A stretch of DNA of 64,000 nt from JBNLBS01 sp050303415 (GCA_050303415.1 JBNLBS010000002.1:62001-126000), one strand, 5' to 3'; positions 35,236 through 44,039 are shown, counted from the first letter of the stretch. Notes: generated from the sequence alone by a model not told the origin. Numbers and translations: made by a program.

Positions 35236-35832
35236 TTACTTTTCCGCCAATAAAAGCATTAAATAATGCTTGAATCGAACAATGCCATCCTGCAGATAAC
35301 TTTCTTTCTTGTGCGACTTGGCGGTAATTATCGAGCCTTCAATCACCGCCAGAAAATGGATACTTAATTCCCGGCCACTCACCTCCGTAATTCCACGGGC
35401 CTCAAGCGCAGGTGCAAAAATGGCTTCAATCCCTTGTTCGAACTCCGTAAACAGTTCATCAATACGTTGAATAACATTAGGATAACTATCCGCCACTTCA
35501 ATGGATACCGAACCCAGTAAACAGCCATGCGCCCACAGCTCCGCACTTTTTAGCTCAATAAACTGCACAAATGATAAAGCCCGTTCGACGGGATCTTTAA
35601 TATCCGCATAAGGACCGCTCGAAACTAAAGCCCAGCCTTTCAGCTCATAATCTTCCAGAGCGGCAATCGCCAATTCCTCTTTTGATTTAAACGCATGATA
35701 AAAACTACCCTTGGCAACCCCAGCGAGCTTAACGATCTCATCCACCGTTGTTGCTGAATACCCGCGACCGGTCATCAGCTGTTGCGCAGCATCTATAACT
35801 TTTTTTCTTGCACTTATTTTTTTGGTTTTCAT
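35236..35832 (-). CDS. TetR/AcrR-family transcriptional repressor
   Basis: A 198-residue TetR protein. The N-terminal HTH is canonical (VIDAAQQLMTGRGYSATTVDEIVKLAGVAKGSFYHAFKSKEELAIAALE). The C-terminal ligand domain has two Cys-free helices and a single Cys in HGCLLGSVSIEVAD. It is oriented the same way as the MddA-like gene, 119 nt downstream. Palindromes of the same type lie in front of both genes, so it probably represses itself and the methyltransferase. The inducer is unknown. Confidence 0.88.
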   Translation of the reverse strand: MKTKKISARKKVIDAAQQLMTGRGYSATTVDEIVKLAGVAKGSFYHAFKSKEELAIAALEDYELKGWALVSSGPYADIKDPVERALSFVQFIELKSAELWAHGCLLGSVSIEVADSYPNVIQRIDELFTEFEQGIEAIFAPALEARGITEVSGRELSIHFLAVIEGSIITAKSHKKESYLQDGIVRFKHYLMLLLAEK

Positions 35833-35845
35833 GGAAACATAATTT

Positions 35846-35863
35846 AAACCGACTAGTTGGTTT
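35846..35863. promoter_or_regulatory. TetR-type operator upstream of tetR
   Basis: AAACCGACTAGTTGGTTT is a near-perfect palindrome (8 of 9 pairs) centred 22 bp upstream of the tetR start. It is almost the exact reverse complement of the site at 35141-35158. Two copies of one 18-bp motif flanking a single TetR gene are good evidence for autoregulation. Confidence 0.8.
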
Positions 35864-36115
35864 AGTCAATATTTTTCTTGTATTGGGCCGATTTATTAAA
35901 ATTGTCTTTTGACCAAGTAACGGCAATCAGCCGATTGGCATTTTTAAGATACCGTTAACCGTAACTATTCGGCAAAAGAACTGTAAAGCTCAGCATGGTG
36001 AACAGACCGGCAAAGGTGTTATAAAGATAATACACGGTGCAAAAAATGACTCCGCTATGTTTTGGTTACGCCGAATCAACCGGGTCTAAAGGCTAATAAC
36101 AAGAGTTCTAACAAG

Positions 36116-36799
36116 ATGAAGAAAAAATTTGAAATCACCGCTTCATTAATTTGCGGCGATCCATTGAATCTGGAAAAAGCCATCAGAGAAATACTCTCCT
36201 CTGATATTGATTATATCCATTTTGATGTGATGGACGGCGTCTGCGTACCCCGCTTTGGCCTATACCCGGAAATATTAGTGCACTTGAGAACCCTCACCGA
36301 CTTGCCGGTTGATGTGCATATGATGGTGGACAATCCCGAACCGTATATTGAAACTTACGCCAAGGCCGGGGCAAACATATTTTATGTGCATGTGGAAAAC
36401 AACAGAAATTTACACCGAACATTAAATTTAATTAAAGATTCAGGCATGAAACCCGGTGTCGTTCTGAATATGGCGACATCGATTCATACCTTGGATTATA
36501 TACTGCAGGATATCGATTATATTATGCTAATGGCCATTAACCCTGGCATAGTCGGCCATGGCATCATAGACAGTATTTTCGACAAGATTAAGGATGTCAA
36601 AAAAGTCATTGGAAACCGGAATATAAAAATTGTCATTGACGGCGGCGTAACGCCGGACAGTTCAGCCAAAATGATCCAAGCCGGTGCGGATATTCTAGTC
36701 TGCGGCAGCTCGACTATATTCAGACCCCAGGAAGGTCCATTGCCACAAGTTACCGAAAAATATCTAGCGCATGTTAATTCTGCATTGGAAAATCAGTAA
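36116..36799 (+). CDS. Ribulose-phosphate 3-epimerase family protein
   Basis: A 227-residue TIM-barrel protein of the Rpe/AlsE family. Conserved blocks are ITASLICGDPLNLEKAI, YIHFDVMDGVCVPRFG, LPVDVHMMVDNPEPYI, LMAINPGIVGHGIID and IVIDGGVTPDS, which hold the metal ligands and the two catalytic aspartates. In ribulose-monophosphate organisms such an epimerase serves formaldehyde-fixing pentose recycling. The divergence (IVGHGII rather than FGGQxF) leaves D-allulose-6-phosphate epimerase possible. ATG 36116 is preferred over the in-frame 36062. Confidence 0.82.
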   Translation: MKKKFEITASLICGDPLNLEKAIREILSSDIDYIHFDVMDGVCVPRFGLYPEILVHLRTLTDLPVDVHMMVDNPEPYIETYAKAGANIFYVHVENNRNLHRTLNLIKDSGMKPGVVLNMATSIHTLDYILQDIDYIMLMAINPGIVGHGIIDSIFDKIKDVKKVIGNRNIKIVIDGGVTPDSSAKMIQAGADILVCGSSTIFRPQEGPLPQVTEKYLAHVNSALENQ

Positions 36800-36907
36800 T
36801 ATTGTGGCTAGTTTAGAGAATGTGCTTTGCATGCAGTTTAATCTCAACCTGTAGCAGCAACTGGCCGGTTGCCCTTTATAAATAGTGTAGCTAATGCTGA
36901 ATTACTT

Positions 36908-37216
36908 TTAATCGGGGTATAACCGCCCCGAACCCCCTATTTTAATCGCGAGCTCGTCCGCGAAGCCGAGCCACTTTCTTTTTCGCCGAAAAAAGAAAGT
37001 AGCCAAAGAAAATCGGCCCTACACCACGAAAGCCCCTCGGTAATTGCTCCTGCATTACCCTACTACACGCCATCCATGGCGCTATTGCGCTTCTCATTTT
37101 TCAGTGGGTTTGCCAGAAGGGGCTCCTGCCCCTCTGTCAAATGCTCACCTCCCTGTGAGCACCCTGCAGGCTATTCCACCGAAAAACTGCGATGCTCGGC
37201 GTGGTGTAAGGGGAAT
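36908..37216 (+). repeat. Dispersed repeat, copy A
   Basis: A non-coding element starting with a hairpin of the form AATCGGGG...CCCCGAA. An A/G-rich GAAAAAAGAAAG stretch and a roughly 110-bp core (37102-37213) follow. The core is repeated with about 90% identity, inverted, at 39290-39410. The gap 36800-37451 holds no convincing gene; a 61-codon frame inside is part of the repeat. Confidence 0.75.
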
Positions 37217-37451
37217 GGGTGGCGTTTAAGGCAATTTATAGGTTGGCACTGAATGAAATGAAGCTCAATATAAGAAGTCTTAATATTTGATTTCGCGTTG
37301 CTCTACTTACAGCCGTCCGTGGCGTTTATAAAAGGCGTTGATGCCGATTTTGCCTGATTGTTTTTAAGCGGATTTGGCTTGGACTTTTTTGGCTTAGCGC
37401 TTCCCGTTGGAAATTTAATCACATAATGTGATTTTTGTAAGCTTTGGCTGA

Positions 37452-37823
37452 GTGTTTTTTTTAACAGTGTGTGGGTCTAGTCAATACAATTTAAAAATAG
37501 TTGAGCGGTCGGCGCTGGATATGTCTGATCACATTAAGATGGTGCCGGTAACTCATGCGGGATCTGTTGTCACAGATGTGGATATTGACAGTTTAATGAG
37601 CGAAGCCATGGAAAGCGCCTTATTAAGGGAAGGGGTGTTAAATGAATCGGGTAGAGGATTGGCATTGCATTGTCATATCACAGATTATCAGGCAGGAAAT
37701 GCATTTAAATTGTTTGTTTTATCAGTGGTTACGTTTTTTGGCGGCGTTAGCATGTTAATGGCGGCCAAGGGCGCTATTCACGAAATTGAAGGTTTGATCG
37801 GATCGGTGCGTTTAATTGGGTAG
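37452..37823 (+). CDS. Unknown protein with a doubtful N-terminus
   Basis: A 123-codon frame opening at GTG 37452 directly after an in-frame TGA. The N-terminus FFLTVCGSSQ looks like a lipobox remnant without a proper signal peptide. Its codons run through an 8-T tract, so a frameshift or truncation is possible. Later there is IERSALDMSDHIKMVPV-like sequence, ESGRGLALHCHITDYQAGNAFKLF and a hydrophobic segment, weakly reminiscent of DUF4410 lipoproteins. I do not assign a function. It lies inside the repeat-bounded island. Confidence 0.4.
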   Translation: MFFLTVCGSSQYNLKIVERSALDMSDHIKMVPVTHAGSVVTDVDIDSLMSEAMESALLREGVLNESGRGLALHCHITDYQAGNAFKLFVLSVVTFFGGVSMLMAAKGAIHEIEGLIGSVRLIG

Positions 37824-37941
37824 GAAAGCGGTTGGCGGATAAATCTTCATGAATTCTGTTTGCGTTCCCACATGAACCATGGGAACAAGGAAAGGATTTA
37901 TATGTAAGCTAGGATAAAAAGTGTAAGCTGCCTGCTTACTA

Positions 37942-38466
37942 TTAGTCTTTTTCTTCTTTGTCTTGCTGTTTTTTGCCTGTTATGAAAATAGTGGCCAAGC
38001 CTAAGAGTGTACCACCACCAAGGATTGAACCGCTGATTTCGTGCTCTGACATAATCATCCAAAAGCTGCAAAGCACTACAATCAAGCATATTAGCAGTGC
38101 GAATTTTTGTCCTCGCATTTCGGTTTTAATGGCCGCGTGTAATCCTTTAGACTCCATTTTATGGCGGTGTGCTTGTTCGTTTTCGGTAAATTTTAATAGG
38201 CGGTCGGCAAAGCCTGGCTGAACTTTTTCATAATCTGAAAGAAGTTCTCCAGGCGGCATCGGGCCAGAAAAATGCCGATGCATTTCCTGGCTAATCTTTA
38301 CTGACTCAAGCTTTGGGTTTTGCTGTACTTTTCTTGCCAATACCTCAATCAATGCTTCTTCTGGTATATCCATCAACAGATCTTGCAGCGACTCCTGCGA
38401 CAAATTCTCAATATCCGTTTTCTGTTCTGTGGTTAAGTTATTATCAGGATTATCATTGACACTCAT
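37942..38466 (-). CDS. DUF2335 membrane protein
   Basis: A 174-residue protein with the DUF2335 signature: MHRHFSGPMPPGELLSDYEKVQPGFADRLLKFTENEQAHRHKMESK. Two C-terminal transmembrane helices (about 122-140 and 146-162) and a charged tail follow. Function is unknown. Members are found sporadically in accessory DNA. Its start overlaps the preceding gene's stop, so the pair forms a unit, and it lies between inverted repeats. Confidence 0.82.
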   Translation of the reverse strand: MSVNDNPDNNLTTEQKTDIENLSQESLQDLLMDIPEEALIEVLARKVQQNPKLESVKISQEMHRHFSGPMPPGELLSDYEKVQPGFADRLLKFTENEQAHRHKMESKGLHAAIKTEMRGQKFALLICLIVVLCSFWMIMSEHEISGSILGGGTLLGLATIFITGKKQQDKEEKD

Positions 38467-38950
38467 CGGATTCCCTGTCTTTTTGAGTATTTTTTATATG
38501 TACATGGAGGGCTGAAGCCAAGCAGGTATTTAAATCTTGAGAGACTTTTTCCCAGTCTTTTGCTAAAGCCTCGTTAATTGAGTTGGCGTAATTAGCTTTT
38601 TTTAAATAAATTTTAAGGCTGTTTTGTGGTGCAATATTAAAACTTAAAGCGGTTTTAAATGCGTTTTCCAAGTTAGACTGGGCCTGGTAATATTGATGAG
38701 CTAAGTTATTTCTTCGTTTGTTCTTTAGTTTACTAAATTCATTAGCTAAATACTCTTTATATTGTTGAGTTACTTTTGATGCTTGTTGATCTAATTGGAA
38801 AGCCGGATCACAGGAAATTCGCAGGTGATTACGTTGAATATTATTATTGAGAGCAAGCTTTTGCAGCTTAATAGCGCGCGCTAGCTCTTCTATCTGATTG
38901 TTATTTTTATTCTTTTTTTGGTTTTTATTTTCAGAGTTTGACTTATTCAT
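38453..38950 (-). CDS. Unknown charged protein preceding DUF2335
   Basis: A 165-residue, AT-rich, Lys/Asn-rich protein. The N-terminus is low-complexity (NKNQKKNKNNN), followed by predicted helices with many Gln and Lys residues (QASKVTQQYKEYLANEFSKLKNKRR). No family recognised. The stop overlaps the DUF2335 ATG by 14 nt, so they are probably co-expressed. Composition differs from flanking housekeeping genes, consistent with recent acquisition. Confidence 0.6.
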   Translation of the reverse strand: MNKSNSENKNQKKNKNNNQIEELARAIKLQKLALNNNIQRNHLRISCDPAFQLDQQASKVTQQYKEYLANEFSKLKNKRRNNLAHQYYQAQSNLENAFKTALSFNIAPQNSLKIYLKKANYANSINEALAKDWEKVSQDLNTCLASALHVHIKNTQKDRESDECQ

Positions 38951-39289
38951 GATCTAAATTTACGGCTTTTGGGTAATTTATAAAAAAGTTGTATCAAAAG
39001 TGACTGTGCTGAAATCTAATAGGTAAATATGAACAAGTTTTTAATAGAACGCTTTCAGTATATCAGATAAATCTTCCTTGGGAATGAGAACAAACATATA
39101 CAATAGGGTGAAAATTAAATTGAATAGTAGTCCGATTAGTCTTCGTGAGTTCGGTCTGTGTTCCCAAACAAAGTCAAAACGGGGGCTCAAAACGAGGTCT
39201 GCTCTTGCATTGTGCATTTTTAATATCAAAGTCTCTACTTGTTAGACTTTATTGCATTCTTCGCCAAACTACAAATTGCTTTGGCTGTT

Positions 39290-39530
39290 ACCCTGTCCCC
39301 TTACACCACGCCGAGCATCGCAGTTTTTCGGTGGAATAGCCCGAAGGGTGCTCACAAGGATGTGAGCATTTGACAGAGGGACAGGAGTCCCTTCTGGCAA
39401 ACCCACTGAAAAATAGGAAGCGCAGGAGCTGTCGTGGTGTCGGGGCGGCCTTTCTTTTGAATACTTTTCTTTGGCCGCGCAAAGAAAAGTGTTTTGGGTT
39501 CGGGGTCAACACCCCGATTAAAACATCTGG
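39290..39530 (-). repeat. Dispersed repeat, copy B (inverted to copy A)
   Basis: Reverse-complement copy of the element at 36908-37216: the 110-bp core is nearly identical, and the AATCGGGG hairpin end lies at about 39505-39530. Together the two copies bracket the 2-kb segment with the DUF2335 pair. The remainder of 38951-39597 holds only a 62-codon leftward frame at 39041-39229 of doubtful reality. Confidence 0.75.
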
Positions 39531-39597
39531 CTTTAGCCACACCTTTTAATGGCAACTATATGCCCTATCTCTACTACCTCTAAGGCTGACTACACTT

Positions 39598-40224
39598 TTA
39601 TAGCGCTCCATTGTCTGCTAACAAAGCATAAATTTCCTCGGCCATTTTTCGGTAACCCGCTTTATTAAAATGCACCAGATCCGATTTTAAAGAAAGGCTT
39701 CGTTGCAAATCGGCAATCAAATCATCATGGAAAACCAGTTGATATTGTTCTGCAAGCTCTTCATAAATATGAGCCGAGTCTGAAAACAGGGCCTTTTTTG
39801 GAATACCAATCAGGACTATCGGTATCTCCCGGCTCTGCACTAACTCAATCATTTTCGCCAAATTAGCTTTTATATCGGCGGAACGAAAATTACGTAAAAT
39901 ATCATTGCCGCCCTCGATCAGAATCACAAGATTTGGATTGCTCCTATCCAACTCGGATTCCAGTCGCTTAACTCCTTCTATCGTTGTTTCACCGGGCAGC
40001 CCGGAATTAATCACATTCAGTCCGGTAAGCTCCGACAGCACTGCCGGATAACTAAATTCTTTTGACACCCCGACACCCGCAGTCAGGCTGTCGCCAAACG
40101 CTAAAATTGTTCCGTCGGGCCCAATAGGTTCCAGCTTAGGTGAACCACAACCGTGGAGCAGAAGAACCACTAAGCAACTGACAATTAAATAGCCGTATCT
40201 GTTTATTCCATTTACGATGCACAC
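39598..40224 (-). CDS. TesA-like SGNH hydrolase lipoprotein
   Basis: A 208-residue esterase/thioesterase/lysophospholipase of the TesA group. Block I FGDSLTAGVG (Ser nucleophile), block II GLPGETT, block III GGNDILR and block V DLVHFNKAGY (Asp/His) are all present. The N-terminus carries a hydrophobic run ending HGC, a lipobox with Cys26, so unlike soluble periplasmic TesA it should be a lipoprotein. It has no tight operon partner; the glycosyltransferase gene ends 174 nt upstream. Confidence 0.88.
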   Translation of the reverse strand: MCIVNGINRYGYLIVSCLVVLLLHGCGSPKLEPIGPDGTILAFGDSLTAGVGVSKEFSYPAVLSELTGLNVINSGLPGETTIEGVKRLESELDRSNPNLVILIEGGNDILRNFRSADIKANLAKMIELVQSREIPIVLIGIPKKALFSDSAHIYEELAEQYQLVFHDDLIADLQRSLSLKSDLVHFNKAGYRKMAEEIYALLADNGAL

Positions 40225-40399
40225 ATTTTACCTGTTACAAAATCTATCAATATTAAGGAAATGATAAACAATTAATTTCAAGTTTGATATGCGGCGTTAA
40301 AAAATCTGAAAACCGATGCTATTGATGACTTCACGCTACAGCAAACAAATGCCGGTCTGACACCTGCCGTTCGATCAGCCTTGCTAAAGCCGAACAGGC

Positions 40400-41449
40400 T
40401 TATTCTGCCGGTGAAAACAGCTCTTTAACCTCAATTTGCCCCCATACCTTTTCTATAAAATCCGCATCCATCTTTGGCATACCATCCTTAATCCATTGCA
40501 CAATAACCGCTGCGATATTGGGATAACTGATATGCAATGCTTTATCCTGATATAACCAACTTTCGATAATCCCGGCATTAATATTGTGCATAATCTGTCC
40601 ATAGCCCAATTGTTCCAGCGCTGCGGCATTTGAAATCTGTTCCATTTGAGCATGTACCGGTTTTACCAGAATTTTCTTGCCCAATTGTAAGGCTTCGCTG
40701 GGCAGTTCAAAACCGGCATTACTGATCATACCGGCACAGTCATATAAGTCTTGTTGAAACCCCTCCCTGGATAACGGTTTACAACAGACGTGATCATATC
40801 GGCTGGCAACCGGATCGGGTGAGTATAGAATAAACTGGAAATCTTTGAACGGGCTAAAATATTCGATCACATCATGCTGATCTTCAAACGGCAAATAAAC
40901 AATAATTTTATTCCGCTGCACCGTATCCGGAAATTCTGGGGTGGCGATAATCGGCGGTAAAATCGGCTGATTAAAATGATGCCAATGTAAACCGATACCT
41001 ATATCGGCCGGGGCAAAATTCTTCATCACCCAATCGGCGACCGGGTCGCTGCCTACCCGTGGAATATTATAGTCAAAGGCATACTGATGACCGATACCTA
41101 ACACCGTTTTTTTCTGCCTGCGTGCCGCCCATGACGTTACCGGCTCAAAATCGCTGATCACCAGATCATAATCGGATAAATCCAATGCCTTAACATCCTG
41201 CATAAATTGTATCGGCTTGGCCTGCAAAGCGGTTTTAAGATAATTCACCTTGCCTTTATTGATATTAAAGGTCATCCCCTGGCAATGTTTATATCCATTA
41301 AACATCTCCATATCAAAAAACTTGTCCGCCTGACGCCCGGTAAACTGGAATGTTACCTCAAAATCGGCATCGAAAAGTTCTTTCGCCATCATTCGGGCAC
41401 GGGAAATATGCCCATTGCCGGTTCCCTGAACACCATAAAAAATTTTCAT
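40400..41449 (-). CDS. MJ1255/VC2487-type glycosyltransferase, probable glycolipid synthase (Agt-like)
   Basis: A 349-residue GT-B protein with YGVQGTGNGHISRA at the N-terminus, SDFEPVTSWAARRQKK and NAGFELPSEALQLGKKILVKPVHAQMEQ at the nucleotide-sugar site. This is the group seen beside PlcP-type phosphoesterases. It lies 75 nt downstream of such a gene, and Pho-box repeats precede the operon. A role in adding a sugar to diacylglycerol during phosphate shortage fits the context, but is inference. Other UDP-sugar acceptors remain possible. Confidence 0.75.
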   Translation of the reverse strand: MKIFYGVQGTGNGHISRARMMAKELFDADFEVTFQFTGRQADKFFDMEMFNGYKHCQGMTFNINKGKVNYLKTALQAKPIQFMQDVKALDLSDYDLVISDFEPVTSWAARRQKKTVLGIGHQYAFDYNIPRVGSDPVADWVMKNFAPADIGIGLHWHHFNQPILPPIIATPEFPDTVQRNKIIVYLPFEDQHDVIEYFSPFKDFQFILYSPDPVASRYDHVCCKPLSREGFQQDLYDCAGMISNAGFELPSEALQLGKKILVKPVHAQMEQISNAAALEQLGYGQIMHNINAGIIESWLYQDKALHISYPNIAAVIVQWIKDGMPKMDADFIEKVWGQIEVKELFSPAE

Positions 41450-41524
41450 TGATATACTCCGAATAGCCGGCAGCTAATCCCACAACATCGCATTCTGTGA
41501 TTACGATTAAGATGCCGGGAAATA

Positions 41525-42334
41525 TTAAGCCGCTTCGGCCAGAATGGTTTTGGAACCGTTTGTACGGGTCGCCAACAGTTGGTCCCGGTCTTGCAACCAA
41601 TGGATCAAAGCCAGTTCTCCGGTCTCAGATTCAACCAGTGCCGAACAGCTTTCCACCCAGTCACCGGTATTACAGTAGGTTTTACCGAATTCCATTTCGG
41701 AAATATCGGCATGATGAATATGCCCGCAAATAATGCCGTCCACATTGTGTTTGTGCGCCTCCAGACTCAACACATGCTGGTAATTGTCCATAAATTGCAC
41801 AATATTTTTTACTTTGTGCTTTAAATAAGCCGACAATGACCAATACTGTTTAAAGCCCAGTAACTTTCTAATCGTGTTTAGCCAGCGGTTAACCACCAGC
41901 AGGTATTCATACAGCTCACCGCCGATATAGGCCAGACTGCGGTTATGACAAACGATACTGTCGAATTCATCGCCGTGCATTACCAATAACCGCCTGCCGT
42001 CTTTTTTTTGGTAAATATCTTTCAGCTTAATTTCCACACCGTTAAACAGCATACCGTCATGTTTCCTGAACTGCTCATCATGATTGCCGGGGATATAAAC
42101 AACCCGCATCCCCATTTTCGCCTTATCAATCACCAACTGGACAATATCACTGTGCAATACCGGCCAGTAAAATCCCGATTTCATATTCCAGCTCCATAGA
42201 TCAATGATATCGCCGACCAGGTATAAAGTTTCGCAATCCACATGGCTCAGGAAATCATGTAACGAGTCGGCTTTACAGCCTTTAGTGCCCAGATGTGTAT
42301 CTGAAATCCAAACAGTTCGATATTTAACAGTCAT
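41525..42334 (-). CDS. PlcP-like metallophosphoesterase (COG2908, usually named UDP-2,3-diacylglucosamine diphosphatase)
   Basis: A 269-residue calcineurin-fold enzyme with all metal motifs: ISDTHLG, LVGDIIDLW, PGNHDE, MHGDEFD and CGHIHHA. The TYCNTGDWVESCSALVE end is that of the PlcP subgroup, phosphate-starvation phospholipases C that free diacylglycerol for glycolipids, rather than LpxH proper. Confirming this needs a phylogeny. ATG 42334 has GGAG 10 nt upstream; a longer frame to 42427 would cross the Pho-box region. It is followed by a glycosyltransferase gene. Confidence 0.82.
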   Translation of the reverse strand: MTVKYRTVWISDTHLGTKGCKADSLHDFLSHVDCETLYLVGDIIDLWSWNMKSGFYWPVLHSDIVQLVIDKAKMGMRVVYIPGNHDEQFRKHDGMLFNGVEIKLKDIYQKKDGRRLLVMHGDEFDSIVCHNRSLAYIGGELYEYLLVVNRWLNTIRKLLGFKQYWSLSAYLKHKVKNIVQFMDNYQHVLSLEAHKHNVDGIICGHIHHADISEMEFGKTYCNTGDWVESCSALVESETGELALIHWLQDRDQLLATRTNGSKTILAEAA

Positions 42335-42376
42335 TATCTTTTCTCCCATATTTTGTAGAAAAAATAACAGCGGTTT

Positions 42377-42427
42377 ATGACAGAAAAATAAAGAAATAAT
42401 TAAATTACAATGACATACCGATGACAA
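42377..42427 (-). promoter_or_regulatory. Pho-box repeat array upstream of the PlcP-like operon
   Basis: On the minus strand TTGTCAT (starting 42427), ATGTCAT (42416) and CTGTCAT (42383) lie exactly 11 and 33 bp apart. The Pho regulon consensus is CTGTCAT repeats in 11-bp phase, so PhoB control is likely. The first pair is about 76 nt upstream of ATG 42334. Confidence 0.75.
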
Positions 42428-42582
42428 ATGTATTACACCTATGAACGGTTTACAGTTTGCGCTGTCTTAATCAGCTTGCTAAAGATTTCCCATGCCACAT
42501 AACAGTCCGCACATAATTCAAAACTGAATAATTTTCCGTATAACCATCAACTGGGTATTACTTCCTTCAGTAAACTAAAAAT

Positions 42583-42622
42583 CTTTCATTGTTCTGTCAT
42601 GGATTAGTAATTGTTTTGTCAT
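42583..42622 (+). promoter_or_regulatory. Double Pho box upstream of the PhoX-like gene
   Basis: Four 7-mers in perfect 11-bp phase: CTTTCAT (42583), CTGTCAT (42594), TAGTAAT (42605), TTGTCAT (42616). Each PhoB dimer binds two such repeats, so two tandem boxes are present. The array lies about 100 nt before the PhoX-like start. Confidence 0.8.
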
Positions 42623-42717
42623 ATCAATAACTTAAGCTGATTATGACTCAGGAAATAATGCTTAATTAAATTTTCCCTAATGTCGCTCTATTTTTTAGAC
42701 AACTAATGGTGAAATCC

Positions 42718-44028
42718 ATGAACAAAACGATAATGACTGGTTTAATGATGTCAGCCTTGGTCTTCAGCGGCCAGGTAAATGCCGATAAAAACAGTGAGAC
42801 AGGTCCTTTCGGTTTTCAGCCGATTTTAGAATCAGCCGACAGTTCTGAGTGGAGCCCCGAACGCCCCTGGAAACTTCCGCTTGGTTTTACTCAGTCTGTT
42901 GTATCTGATGAGACTGCGCTGAATATTTATGCGGATCGAAACGATTGGCATGATATGAACACGGTTAACGAAACGGGCAAGCAGGCAGGAAACTTTCTGT
43001 ATCGTACGCATGAGTTGCGCAGTCCGGACAATCAGCCCGAAGGAGGCAGTGTTTCAGTTGTAGATTTATCCACCGGTGAAACATTATTGCTGGCTCAGGA
43101 CCCAAGCTTTGACGCCCTCGATGGAATTCGCTGGACACCTTGGCAAAGCATCGTTTTTGCCGAAGAAAAAACCAATGGCCGCTTGTTCGAACTGGTTTTG
43201 AATGAAGACATGATTTCCGGAGTCGTATATGAGAGGCCTGCAGTAGGTTTGATGGCGCACGAGGGTATTGATATTGGTTCTGACGGCTCAATCTACGTCG
43301 TTGATGAACATCGCGGCCAGTCCTCCGGTTGTCTTGATGCAGAAGGCAATGAACTTACACCTTGCGGTGGTGGAATATACAAGTTCGTACCCAATCAATA
43401 TGGTGACCTGAGTTCCGGTAATTTATATGCCTTAAAAGTGACGGGGGAAGACGGCGTGGGACTTGGCGAGTGGGTCGGTCCGATTGACCCGGACAATGTA
43501 CGTTTATCCGGCGCCGAGGCAGGTGCTACCAGCTATCAGCGTCCGGAAGACCTGGAAATCATCGATGATACGCTATATGTAGCAATTACCGAAGGCTCCA
43601 GAGATGAAAATGACGATCAGAAATATGATGGTCGTGTTATCGCCATCAATCTGGACACCATGCAAGTGAGCAATTTCGTTAAACCGGGTAAGAATGTTGC
43701 CGTTGAAATCGGCAAACCGGGCGATGACTTATTCCATACCGGTTTTGATAATCCCGATAACCTTGCAGAAACACCGGATGGTAAGCTAGTTATTATTGAA
43801 GATAATACGCCGTCGGATATCTGGATTGCCGGTAAAGATCATGACCAGGACGGGTCTGCGGATGCCGTTTGGCTGTTTGGCTCACTCACAGACCCTAAAG
43901 CTGAAGGCACTGGCATTTATTTTGGCAAGGACCCCAATACCATGTTCGTCAATATACAACACTCTGCTGAAGATGACGGTGATGCGACTTGGGCAATTAG
44001 GAAAAATCGCAAAAAAGAAAGTCAATAA
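42718..44028 (+). CDS. PhoX/DUF839-like secreted protein, probable Pho-regulated phosphatase
   Basis: A 436-residue exported beta-propeller-type protein. It has a signal peptide (about 1-22), then repeated strands with GGSVSVVDLSTGET, a TPWxxxxxxEE stretch (RWTPWQSIVFAEE), a CLDAEG...CGGG loop, a RPED motif (YQRPEDLEIID) and FDNPDNLAETPDGKLVIIEDN. The layout resembles PhoX alkaline phosphatases. The classic Cys before TPWxTW is replaced, so the metal centre may differ. GGTGA lies 5 nt before ATG 42718; ATG 42706 is an alternative. Pho boxes upstream support the role. Confidence 0.72.
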   Translation: MNKTIMTGLMMSALVFSGQVNADKNSETGPFGFQPILESADSSEWSPERPWKLPLGFTQSVVSDETALNIYADRNDWHDMNTVNETGKQAGNFLYRTHELRSPDNQPEGGSVSVVDLSTGETLLLAQDPSFDALDGIRWTPWQSIVFAEEKTNGRLFELVLNEDMISGVVYERPAVGLMAHEGIDIGSDGSIYVVDEHRGQSSGCLDAEGNELTPCGGGIYKFVPNQYGDLSSGNLYALKVTGEDGVGLGEWVGPIDPDNVRLSGAEAGATSYQRPEDLEIIDDTLYVAITEGSRDENDDQKYDGRVIAINLDTMQVSNFVKPGKNVAVEIGKPGDDLFHTGFDNPDNLAETPDGKLVIIEDNTPSDIWIAGKDHDQDGSADAVWLFGSLTDPKAEGTGIYFGKDPNTMFVNIQHSAEDDGDATWAIRKNRKKESQ

Positions 44029-44039
44029 TTTAAATCCAG

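Noticed and set aside
37044..37229. 61-codon frame inside repeat copy A
   Set aside because: It is produced by the repeat itself; the inverted copy at 39290-39530 contains the matching frame, so it reflects repeat sequence, not a protein.
39041..39229. 62-codon leftward frame next to repeat copy B
   Set aside because: No RBS, odd composition and no family resemblance. It could be a gene remnant in the island but is not supported as a gene.
42335..42427. Longer start for the PlcP-like gene (MSSVCHCN...)
   Set aside because: It would cover the Pho-box repeats with coding sequence and has no RBS; ATG 42334 has GGAG upstream and begins the conserved domain.
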